Assembly: GCF_002368295.1 (NCBI RefSeq)
Contig: NZ_AP018248.1
Location: forward strand, 1 to 64,000
Length of the DNA: 64,000 nucleotides
Origin: Tolypothrix tenuis PCC 7101
Lineage (GTDB): Bacteria; Cyanobacteriota; Cyanobacteriia; Cyanobacteriales; Nostocaceae
Reading direction: 5' to 3'
Shown: positions 54,511 to 62,415 of the stretch, piece by piece
Position numbering within the stretch: the stretch's first letter is position 1
Layout of the letters: each line of letters begins with the position of its first letter
Notes under the pieces: model-generated
The model's database searches: none
What the model was told of the DNA's origin: nothing
Seen by the model: the letters and a program-made list of their open reading frames with translations, nothing else
Translations under genes and position numbers: made by a program

Positions 54511-54886
54511 ATTACTTTAATTATGTAAAGCTTTGTCATGCTAAATAAATAGCATTTTTAATAAGGTAGATACAAAAACACTGAAAATTGGCTTTCTGTT
54601 ACATGATTTAATAATTTTTTGACCGTAAAGACTCGACAAACGCTAAAAACAGAGTTTTGCGCCTATTACCTGGAAAATTTTCTTATAACATGAGCTTTGA
54701 TGCCAAAACCATATTCAAGTTATGCATTTTAATCTTGTTGGAGTAAGGAACTTAGGGAGATTGTGGGGAGAAGAGGACAAATGACTATTTACTTCTTATA
54801 AAAAAATTACACCAAGTTTAAGAAATATCGCCCCGCCCCCGTGAAGTGATACGTTAGATAATTAGTTGCCCAGAAGGGCACACATT
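54511..54886. other. Divergent gap between GTPase operon and flotillin-like gene
   Basis: A 376-base AT-rich gap that must contain two divergent promoters. TGCCCAGAAGGGCA (54867-54880) forms a small hairpin covering the AGAAGG ribosome-binding site of the flotillin-like gene. Nothing else is recognisable. Confidence 0.35.
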
Positions 54887-57010
54887 ATGAACAGCTTTCA
54901 ATCTTCTTTTGGTAAGCGGAAACAAAATAAATTAGCTCGTTTTGCTGGATCTGTTGTCGCATCTTTAGCGATCGCTGGCAGTGTGAATTATGCCAATATT
55001 GCTAAGGCAACACCCACAAAAACATTTACAACCAACGATATCGTCTCAGTTTCAGTCAAACCTACACAGCAACAGCCCCTCGTTGCCCAGTTACCGAGTA
55101 GCAATACTCAATACCAGGCAATGCAATTATCGTCTGGGGTGCTAGTCCCAGTTATTGTTTTGGGAGGTGTGATTGTATTTGTCCCCTTGTTCTTTGGCGG
55201 CTTGGTGGTGATTGGCGAACGGGAAGTTGGCATTGTCGTCAGGAAGTTTACCTTATCTGGACGTGGACTCCCCGCAGGGCGGTTAATTGCGCTCAATGGT
55301 GAAGCTGGTTTGCAAGCAGATACCTTAGCACCTGGTTGGCATTGGGGTTATTGGCCTTGGCAATATTCTGTGCGGAAAGAATCGGTGGTAGTTGTACCTC
55401 AAGGTGAAATCGCCTTGATTGTAGCGGCAGACGGTGCATCTAACCCCCCAGAACGCATTTTAGGTAAAATTGTCGATTGCGATAACTTTCAAGATGCGCG
55501 GAAATTCCTCACCCACGGTGGCGAGAAAGGTCGTCAAATGGGCTTTTTGACGGCAGGTACTTACCGCATCAACACCGCTTTGTTTAAAGTGATCATGGCA
55601 TCGAACGCTTCTGCTCATGGCATGAATCCCGAACATTTGCGGGTTTATAGTGTGTCATCTGATAAAGTTGGCATTGTCACTACTTTAGATGGTGTACCAA
55701 TTGCTGGTGGAGAAATAGCAGGGCCAACAATTGCGGGACACGATAACTTCCAAAACGGACAGAAATTCATTGATGCAGGTGGACGCAGAGGCTTGCAAGA
55801 GCAGATTCTGCTTTCTGGTTCGTGGAACTTGAATCCTTGGTTTGTGCAAGTTGAACAAGTACCAATGACGGAAATTCCCATCGGCTATGTGGGCGTGGTA
55901 ATTTCTTTCGTAGGTCAAGCTCAAGAAGACGTGAGTGGTGCAGCCTTCACCCACGGTAACTTAGTGAATCAGGGACATAAAGGTGTGTGGGTTGAACCAC
56001 TTTATCCTGGTAAGCACCCGCTTAATTCCCGGATCATGAAGATTGAATTGGTGCCCACGACCAACATTGTTTTAAACTGGTCAGGTCGCACCGAACGTCA
56101 TAGCTATGATGCTAAACTAGCTTCCCTGACTGTGCGATCGCGTGATGGGTTCGCCTTCGATTTAGAAGTAGCGCAAATTATCCACGTTGGTGCTTTAGAT
56201 GCGCCTAAGGTAATTTCCCGCGTTGGTTCCATGCAAAATCTTGTAGACCATGTTTTGGAACCCACTATCGGTAACTATTTCCGTAACTCTGCTCAAAACT
56301 GTACAGTCCTTGACTTTCTGACTGCGAGAAGTGAACGTCAAGCCGAAGCTGCTGAGTATATTAAAGTAGCAATTCGCGCTTATGACGTGCAGGCCATAGA
56401 CACCTTAATTGGTGATATTCAGCCGCCAGCAACCTTAATGCAAACTCAGACAGACCGGAAAATTGCCGAAGAACAGCGCAAGACCTACGAAGTGCAGCAA
56501 GCAGCGCAAACCCAAAGACAACAACTCGTCCGGGAAACAGCACTCGCTGATATCCAACAAGAAATGGTGAAATCAGAGCAGAGTGTCCACATTGCCGATT
56601 TGAAAGCGCAAGCGCAAATTAAGCAAGCTAATGGTGAAGCCGAGGGTACAAAACTCCGCGCAATGGCTGATGCTGAAGGAATCCGCGCCACAGGTAATGC
56701 TAAAGCTGAAACCTACCGCTCTGGTGTGGAAGCCTTGGGGCCACAAGGTTATACAGCTATGCAACTAATGCAAATTATTGGCGATCGCAATGTTCGCCTC
56801 ATCCCAGATATCCTGGTTGGTGGTAGTAATGGCGGCACCAACGGTTTAGTTGATGGTTTACTCTCACTGATTTTGTGGAATCAAACCGCCAAGCCAGGTG
56901 AAGCTTTACCCACCCCATTAAATCCGCAGCCAATAGTCAAACCCCAAACAACCGCCAACGGACAAAGTAACATCCCACCCATAGTGGTTGATTTTATTGG
57001 CGATAAGTAG
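54887..57010 (+). CDS. SPFH/band-7 (flotillin-like) membrane protein
   Basis: A 707-residue membrane scaffold protein. An N-terminal hydrophobic segment (about 20-36) may be a signal or anchor; a second membrane segment (about 88-112, VLVPVIVLGGVIVFVPLFFGGL) is followed by the SPFH region (about 115-480, REVGIVVRKF...; SRDGFAFDLEVAQIIHV...; NLVDHVLEPTIGNYFR). A long Ala/Glu/Gln-rich coiled coil follows (about 510-620), as in flotillins, ending GYTAMQLMQIIGDRNVRLIPDILVGG. Flotillins organise membrane microdomains. Start: ATG at 54887; TTG at 54866 is less likely. Divergent from the dynamin-like operon, an intriguing pairing of membrane-shaping proteins. Confidence 0.85.
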   Translation: MNSFQSSFGKRKQNKLARFAGSVVASLAIAGSVNYANIAKATPTKTFTTNDIVSVSVKPTQQQPLVAQLPSSNTQYQAMQLSSGVLVPVIVLGGVIVFVPLFFGGLVVIGEREVGIVVRKFTLSGRGLPAGRLIALNGEAGLQADTLAPGWHWGYWPWQYSVRKESVVVVPQGEIALIVAADGASNPPERILGKIVDCDNFQDARKFLTHGGEKGRQMGFLTAGTYRINTALFKVIMASNASAHGMNPEHLRVYSVSSDKVGIVTTLDGVPIAGGEIAGPTIAGHDNFQNGQKFIDAGGRRGLQEQILLSGSWNLNPWFVQVEQVPMTEIPIGYVGVVISFVGQAQEDVSGAAFTHGNLVNQGHKGVWVEPLYPGKHPLNSRIMKIELVPTTNIVLNWSGRTERHSYDAKLASLTVRSRDGFAFDLEVAQIIHVGALDAPKVISRVGSMQNLVDHVLEPTIGNYFRNSAQNCTVLDFLTARSERQAEAAEYIKVAIRAYDVQAIDTLIGDIQPPATLMQTQTDRKIAEEQRKTYEVQQAAQTQRQQLVRETALADIQQEMVKSEQSVHIADLKAQAQIKQANGEAEGTKLRAMADAEGIRATGNAKAETYRSGVEALGPQGYTAMQLMQIIGDRNVRLIPDILVGGSNGGTNGLVDGLLSLILWNQTAKPGEALPTPLNPQPIVKPQTTANGQSNIPPIVVDFIGDK

Positions 57011-57254
57011 GAGGTTCGCCAAGGTAACTTAGCAGGATAAAGGTTAAGGGGTAAGGGGGAAAGGTTTTTTAGCCCTTACCCTTTTACCTTTCCCCAGACT
57101 TCACCCAATATTTTTAGGTTGGCAGACAACTTAAAAAGCTCTAATACCTACGATAGATATACATCTTTGAAGTAACTTTCTTTTGATAGAGTAAATAACC
57201 CTAGTTCTTGCAACATAATTAGTTTGTGTGTAATACATCATCTTAGGGCTTGAG

Positions 57255-57291
57255 GTCACTCCAAACACTCCTTGGGGTGGCATTTTTATTT
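57255..57291 (+). terminator. Intrinsic terminator of unassigned transcript
   Basis: GTCACTCCAA (57255-57264) pairs with TTGGGGTGGC (57272-57281), with two G-T pairs, around ACACTCC, followed by ATTTTTATTT. It is 245 bases beyond the flotillin-like stop, past a CCTTACCCTTTTACC repeat, so it may end the flotillin mRNA or a separate small RNA. Confidence 0.7.
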
Positions 57292-57423
57292 AAGTGATTT
57301 TTATAAAAAAATAGCATTTTATGCTACTAGGAAAAACACTGTGGCAGATAGGTAGTAAGCTAACAATTTTGTGCCTTTATTAAGTATTTATCTATTGCGA
57401 AATTTCTGCAAATGAGTATGATA

Positions 57424-57455
57424 AAAAACTCCACCTACAAGGAGATGGAGTTTTT
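57424..57455. terminator. Bidirectional terminator
   Basis: AAAAACTCCA (57424-57433) pairs perfectly with TGGAGTTTTT (57446-57455). On the minus strand it lies 28 bases after the stop of the small membrane protein and is followed by a T-rich stretch. Confidence 0.85.
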
Positions 57456-57483
57456 CGCCTTTCAAGAAAAAATACTCAAAAGC

Positions 57484-57678
57484 TCATTTATTCTTCTTAG
57501 AGTGAGCAAGGCAATTGTGTATGATACTCAACATCATCAAAATATAACTGCCGACAATAGCTATAGTTAAAGTTGTAAATGTAGGTATTTTAAGAGATTT
57601 AACTATAGCATCGAGAAGAATTGCTGCTCCAATACTAAAAATCAAACTAGCTATAAAAGCTATTAAGTTTTTATTCAA
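57484..57678 (-). CDS. Small two-segment membrane protein
   Basis: A 64-residue protein with two hydrophobic segments (about 5-27 and 35-55) and a basic tail (NCLAHSKKNK). The start is TTG (MNKNLIAFIASLIF) with GGAAAAT upstream. I recognise no family. The downstream terminator supports it as a real gene. Confidence 0.6.
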   Translation of the reverse strand: MNKNLIAFIASLIFSIGAAILLDAIVKSLKIPTFTTLTIAIVGSYILMMLSIIHNCLAHSKKNK

Positions 57679-57768
57679 AGGATTTTCCTAATCGCTTTAA
57701 ATACCGACTTAATTTACTAATATGCGATTTAGCTAGATCAAGACTGTAAATGTCGTTACCTATAATAA

Positions 57769-57938
57769 CAATACAGTTCAGATAAGATCATTAGTGATTG
57801 ATTTATCACTTGTTGAAACACTAGCTCAATTGGGGGATTCTCCCCCAAACCCCCGATTGGGTGACGGTTGCGTCCCCCAAACCCCCTCCAAAATTATTGT
57901 TTTTGTTGTCAATTTATTTTTTAAACTGAACTGGATTG
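57769..57938. mobile_element. MITE-like element, copy A
   Basis: About 170 bases bounded by inverted ends CAATACAGTTCAG (57769-57781) and CTGAACTGGATTG (57926-57938), 12 of 13 matching. ACCTATAA flanks it on both sides (57758-57765, 57939-57946), as a target duplication would. The interior has GGGGGATTCTCCCCC and GGGTGACGGTTGCGTCCCCC. It has no coding capacity. A second copy in inverted orientation lies at 62239-62384. Confidence 0.8.
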
Positions 57939-58119
57939 ACCTATAAAAGTAGAAATACAGCATATTCCAGGTAAATCATTTATGCGAGTAGGACACAGGG
58001 ACTGCTCATACCTGTTAATTTAACCTTAAACCCTACCCCCCCTTTCAAGGTTGTTTGGGGGGATAAGCGCTTAAAGTTACAGCCGCTCATTTTTCAAAAA
58101 ACCTCTAATATTTTTTGTA
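57939..58119. other. Gap after MITE copy A
   Basis: An AT-rich gap with CCTACCCCCCCTTTC and TTGGGGGGAT runs (58033-58065). Nothing gene-like is visible. Confidence 0.3.
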
Positions 58120-59385
58120 TCACTTGCGAATACCATCATTATCAATTGCACTGTAACTGTCATTACTCATCAATCCCAACCAAGGATCGGAATTAGGAGT
58201 TAAAAACAATTCAGCGTAAACTTTTTCATTCAATTTATTCACATTATTTGTGGCATTACCCTGCATAAACCACTGATGAATTTGGTGATGCAGTGTATAT
58301 TCGTTCCTGATTGTATCTAATGCCATTACAGTTTCAAAATTGCCCACAACTCGCTGTAAATTATCAGCTTTATTAGCTTGAAAACGCTTGTTACGTATTA
58401 ATGCCACACTGTTATTATCTAACTTGGCATCTGCTTTGTAGAGTTGGGCAATTCGCTGCCATGTTGCTGAGTCAGTAATATCTTGAAGTGCTGTTTGATT
58501 GGTACTAGCAATATTAATATCTCGCAATAAAGGAGATTCAATTCGCATTTTACTCACAGCTATAGTACCAGCAACCGCGGCACTAGGTGTTTCACTATTA
58601 TTAGCAGGTATTTCCACAAGTCGAGGAAGATTTTTAATACCTAGTTTTGCTAAATCTGCTCCCCATTGACGTTGGCTAGATGCTAATTGTTGACGATGAT
58701 ACTCTTGCAAAAAACCAGCGCGGGCTACACCTTGAGAATTAGTATATTCTTTAACTGCTTTTTCCCCAGCTACTAACTGACGCAGGAATGCTTGCGGCCC
58801 ATATAAACCAGGAATTGCATCGACTGGTTCACCAGAACTATCGAGAATATAGTGAATGCTATTACCTGTAATGGTGCGTTCTAACTTGCGCCCGTCACCA
58901 AAATCTATGGTAACTTTGGGGACAGGACGTACCGATTGCCAGTGGAGAATATAGCGATCGCGCAGGAATTTGGAAATTTCTGCATTGGGATATAATGCTA
59001 CGCGGAAAAAGCGACTATTGGCACAGCTTAAATCTTGGTCAAGATTTCCTAACAAACGTAATGAAAGTATAGGCTTATTACTAGCTTTAGCAGCAGCTTT
59101 TGCTTGTTCTAAATCGGTGTACCAATAAAGTTTAGAAGCATAGCAATCTCGTTGCTGACAAAGTTTATCTAACGCTTCTTTGATTTGTGGCGAGGGGTTT
59201 TTTAATTCTTGTGCATGATTATTAAGAAATGTCTCTAAACCTTTTGCCCCTTGGGGACGAAGTGATGCAACTTGCTGTGTAAGTTGTGCGTAATTTGCGC
59301 TGGGTGTTTGAGTATGAGCAGTTTGCGAAAATCCCACACTAATCAGCGATAAAGCGATCGCAATTTTAATAGACCTAACTTTCAT
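58120..59385 (-). CDS. Secreted thioredoxin-fold-like protein
   Basis: A 421-residue exported protein with a signal peptide (MKVRSIKIAIALSLISVGF, cleavage near AHTQ). Residues about 90-215 look like a thioredoxin-type domain: LYWYTDLEQAKAAAKASNKPILSLRLLG, then CANSRFFRVALYPNAEISKFLRDRYILHW, and HYILDSSGEPVDAIPGLYGPQAFL. The usual CxxC is absent: only one Cys stands near the expected place. The remainder is helical. Function unknown. Confidence 0.7.
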   Translation of the reverse strand: MKVRSIKIAIALSLISVGFSQTAHTQTPSANYAQLTQQVASLRPQGAKGLETFLNNHAQELKNPSPQIKEALDKLCQQRDCYASKLYWYTDLEQAKAAAKASNKPILSLRLLGNLDQDLSCANSRFFRVALYPNAEISKFLRDRYILHWQSVRPVPKVTIDFGDGRKLERTITGNSIHYILDSSGEPVDAIPGLYGPQAFLRQLVAGEKAVKEYTNSQGVARAGFLQEYHRQQLASSQRQWGADLAKLGIKNLPRLVEIPANNSETPSAAVAGTIAVSKMRIESPLLRDINIASTNQTALQDITDSATWQRIAQLYKADAKLDNNSVALIRNKRFQANKADNLQRVVGNFETVMALDTIRNEYTLHHQIHQWFMQGNATNNVNKLNEKVYAELFLTPNSDPWLGLMSNDSYSAIDNDGIRK

Positions 59386-59514
59386 ATTGGAACTAATTTA
59401 ATAAAAGAAAATAGACGTTTTCTTGGGTAATTAGTTCCCGATGAAAGTTAGAGCAATGAAGTGAACAAATGACAAATGGCAAATGACAAATAACAAATGA
59501 CAAACGACCACCAA

Positions 59515-61206
59515 TCAACTTACCATTACTTGCGATCGCCCATCGCGCCATAATTCATATAATCTATTTGCAGGCATTGTTAAATATAAAATATCGCCTG
59601 GACTCAGTTGAGTTTCTAATAAATCCCAGCCGTGAAAGGTTTGGCAACTCGCTTCTACGTACAAAGGGACAAAATCAGCCGACATCGCAGCATCTTTGAC
59701 TAATTGACCGCAGAAAGGATGTGCTGGTGTAATCATCGTGGCGAAAGCTACCCACAAACTATCGGCGGTAATCCCATTACCTAGGATGCGTCCCCCTAAT
59801 GCAGCCGCCGCAAAAGCTGGTGCAGCTAGTTCTGCAGGACTGAGTACGGCTTCAAAATCAAATACTTGTTGTGCCATCCCTGCAAAATCTGGGTCAGCAT
59901 AATGCACAATGACAGGAATGCTGGGTGATAATCCTTTGGCTTTGAGAGCAATTTCTAAGTTAATAGCATCGTTGCTAGTAACAGCCAGCACGGCGACAGC
60001 ATTATCAATATTACTGGCTTGGAGAATAGCGCGGAAACTGGCATCACCTTGAATGACGGGAATACCTAAGCCACGAGTTGTGTTGACAAATCTGTTGTTG
60101 CTGTCGGTTTCAATTACTACCACCTCATGTCCACTGGTATGAAGTTCTTGCACAATTCTCACGCCAATACCACTCAATCCGCAGACTATGTAGTGATGTC
60201 GCTGCGGAATGCGCGCAGCATCCCAAAATTGCTTGAAGCGGTTACCTAAAATAAAATCGGTGAGCATAGCATACCAAATACCAATTACTGCTGCACCAAC
60301 TAACATCATTACGACAGTAAATAATTTAATACTGCTGGGAGCATTTTCAACTATTTTGTCATTACCACCTGCTCCCGTAATCATGCCGACTGCAAAATAT
60401 AAAGCATCGATAAAAGAGATATTTAAACTAGCAGAAACATAGGTAAGTGTAGCCATCAAAATAATGGCAAATAACACCATTGCCATCGCTACAACTGATT
60501 GAGCGTGTTTTTGAAATTGCTGCAAACTAGTGAGAACTTTGATGAATTTTCTTACCCATGATTTGCGGATAGGACGAACGCGAGGTTGGATACCAACAAT
60601 TAAGCGATCGCCTACTTTTAATTCTTGCCCAGATAGCACTGCCGCGACTAAATCTAAATCACCTTCTACAGGAAGGTAATAGATTAACATTCGCGACCTC
60701 TCTTCCCATAAATCGCCTAATTTACGACCTAACCAAGGATGATATTCGTCAATATATTCTTCTTGAATCGGCCAAGTTTGTTGAAATAATTTAATTTGTC
60801 CGATCGCTTTATTACCCAGTGCTGCAAAAGTAAACACTGGTGCTGCCAAACCTACCACACTCATACTTAAATGGTCTGGCAAAGTATGATCGAGACGTTC
60901 TGCCAGACTATTATTATAAAAGCGGTTGATAATGCGAATATGCGGATTTAGTATCCGCGCTTGCATCATAATTGCTAAATTACGCGCATCATCAGAGCTA
61001 GCAATGACTAAAGTATGGGATTCTTCAATTCCAGCGGCTTTGAGGGTAGCCGCCGTATGCAAATCGCCAATAATCACATCTCCTGCGGTTTCGCCAGGGA
61101 TAGGCTTGTGATGAATACCAACTACAAACGCACCCTGCTGTCGCAGCAGACGAAAGACTTTATATCCAGTCCGTCCTAAGCCACAAACAATAATTCTAGG
61201 TTTCAT
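59515..61206 (-). CDS. Ion-channel protein with two RCK/TrkA-N domains and unusual filter
   Basis: A 563-residue membrane protein. RCK/TrkA-N domains flank the pore: N-terminal (about 1-140, IIVCGLGRTGYKVFRLL) and C-terminal (about 340-475, YIVCGLSGIGVRIVQEL and VIQGDASF). Between them, two membrane helices and a pore loop (about 240-335). The filter reads ITGAGGNDK instead of the TVGYGD of potassium channels, so its selectivity may differ. The layout recalls CASTOR/POLLUX-like and other atypical channels; the family calls it a potassium channel. Ligand NAD(H) or nucleotide is inferred from the GxGxxG loops. Confidence 0.82.
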   Translation of the reverse strand: MKPRIIVCGLGRTGYKVFRLLRQQGAFVVGIHHKPIPGETAGDVIIGDLHTAATLKAAGIEESHTLVIASSDDARNLAIMMQARILNPHIRIINRFYNNSLAERLDHTLPDHLSMSVVGLAAPVFTFAALGNKAIGQIKLFQQTWPIQEEYIDEYHPWLGRKLGDLWEERSRMLIYYLPVEGDLDLVAAVLSGQELKVGDRLIVGIQPRVRPIRKSWVRKFIKVLTSLQQFQKHAQSVVAMAMVLFAIILMATLTYVSASLNISFIDALYFAVGMITGAGGNDKIVENAPSSIKLFTVVMMLVGAAVIGIWYAMLTDFILGNRFKQFWDAARIPQRHHYIVCGLSGIGVRIVQELHTSGHEVVVIETDSNNRFVNTTRGLGIPVIQGDASFRAILQASNIDNAVAVLAVTSNDAINLEIALKAKGLSPSIPVIVHYADPDFAGMAQQVFDFEAVLSPAELAAPAFAAAALGGRILGNGITADSLWVAFATMITPAHPFCGQLVKDAAMSADFVPLYVEASCQTFHGWDLLETQLSPGDILYLTMPANRLYELWRDGRSQVMVS

Positions 61207-61380
61207 GAAAGAGCCGCAATATTGCGATGAGGCTGCATTCTCAAGTATTTATTAACATTGTTGCTGAATTAGTTGTGTAGAACTGTAACTGACAACACGG
61301 TAATCTTAAATAAGATGGCACTTTCGCAAGATTTTGCGAGTCAATATTAATTAGATAGGTTGAATTTGCAAAAAATCTAT

Positions 61381-61875
61381 ATGAATACTTGGCTAAAATT
61401 AACAACTCTTGGTGTATTTCTATCTCCCTTAGCAGTGGTAGTAACACTTTTTGCTAAAGCACAAGCGCAACCAGAATCAGCAACAGGTCCAATTACTACA
61501 CCAAATGTCAAATTAAATATCCAAAGTACTGCGGGTACTTGTCCTGAGTCAGTTGGTTTATGGTGGTTGACACTACCTTATGAAGGTGGTGCTGAACATA
61601 CAGTAATTGCTGATACTAGACCATTTTCTAACACCACAAAATTAGTTTCATCTAATAAGCAAGTTGTAGAATATGTTGCCAGCTTAAATGATAAATATGC
61701 TTCTTGTGTTGGTCAAACACAGAATAAAGAATACACATTTTACAATGTGCAATTTAAGAATAAACAAGCATATTTCCGTGTAGATTTGCGAAAAATTCAG
61801 GCAAATGCTAAGGAAATCACCTACAAAACTGTAGCAGCTTCTCGACCTTATGTCAGATGGGCGATCGCGGATTAA
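61381..61875 (+). CDS. Small secreted protein, unknown family
   Basis: A 164-residue exported protein with signal peptide (MNTWLKLTTLGVFLSPLAVV, cleavage near AQAQ). The mature part is beta-rich with two Cys (TCPESVG near residue 51 and YASCVGQ near 105) that could form a disulfide. TTG at 61360 opens the frame but ATG at 61381 is the likely start. No family is recognised. Confidence 0.65.
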   Translation: MNTWLKLTTLGVFLSPLAVVVTLFAKAQAQPESATGPITTPNVKLNIQSTAGTCPESVGLWWLTLPYEGGAEHTVIADTRPFSNTTKLVSSNKQVVEYVASLNDKYASCVGQTQNKEYTFYNVQFKNKQAYFRVDLRKIQANAKEITYKTVAASRPYVRWAIAD

Positions 61876-62023
61876 TAGGGACTGCTTGTCCAGTCAGAAA
61901 TCTTCGACAAAAATCTGCACGTCGAGCTGGTGGTTTAAGCATTGGGTAACAAGTAGTGTTTGAGACCAAAATCTGAAATTGATATTACCCCTAATTAACC
62001 CTGTTTTGTCACTCTCGGAAAAC

Positions 62024-62052
62024 AATAATCTCAGGCTGATTCTGAGATTATT
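62024..62052. terminator. Perfect 11-base-pair hairpin
   Basis: AATAATCTCAG (62024-62034), loop GCTGATT, CTGAGATTATT (62042-62052). Its minus-strand copy is followed by TGTTTT, so it could end transcripts coming from the right, or it belongs to the remnant of MITE copy B. Confidence 0.5.
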
Positions 62053-62093
62053 AGTTAAGAAAATTAATTGACAACAAAACCACAAAACTAGTA

Positions 62094-62226
62094 GTCTGTC
62101 CCATAAGTTCTGAGGTGTTGAGGAACGAACCGCAAAGGCGCGTTCGACGAAGTCGTTCCCGCAGGGTAGTACACAAAGGAAGAGAAATGAAGAATGAGTT
62201 CACCCAGCAAAATTAATGGGACAGAC
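62094..62226. mobile_element. Second MITE-like element, inserted into copy B
   Basis: About 133 bases with perfect 11-base inverted ends GTCTGTCCCAT (62094-62104) and ATGGGACAGAC (62216-62226). The interior has GAACCGCAAAGGCGCG and TTCCCGCAGGG dispersed motifs. On both sides the sequence is recognisable as parts of MITE copy B, so it appears to have inserted into it. No transposase. Confidence 0.7.
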
Positions 62227-62238
62227 CAATAGTTACTC

Positions 62239-62384
62239 AACAAAAAACCGAACAATAATTTTGGAGGGGGTTTGGGGGACGCAACCGTCACCCAATCGGG
62301 GGTTTGGGGGAGAATCCCCCAATTGAGCTAGTTGTTTCCACAACTGACAAATCAATCACTAATGATCTTATCTGACCTGTATTG
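62239..62384. mobile_element. MITE-like element, copy B (inverted, interrupted)
   Basis: The reverse complement of copy A: from ACAATAATTTTGGAGGGGG through the CCCCC-flanked core to CTGACCTGTATTG (62372-62384). Over about 140 bases it differs from copy A at only a few positions. The remaining end (AATTAATTGACAACAAAAC, 62062-62080) lies beyond the second element, which split it. Direction is opposite to copy A. Confidence 0.8.
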
Positions 62385-62415
62385 AATTAGATTTTCCCAA
62401 TCTGACAAAAGAGGA

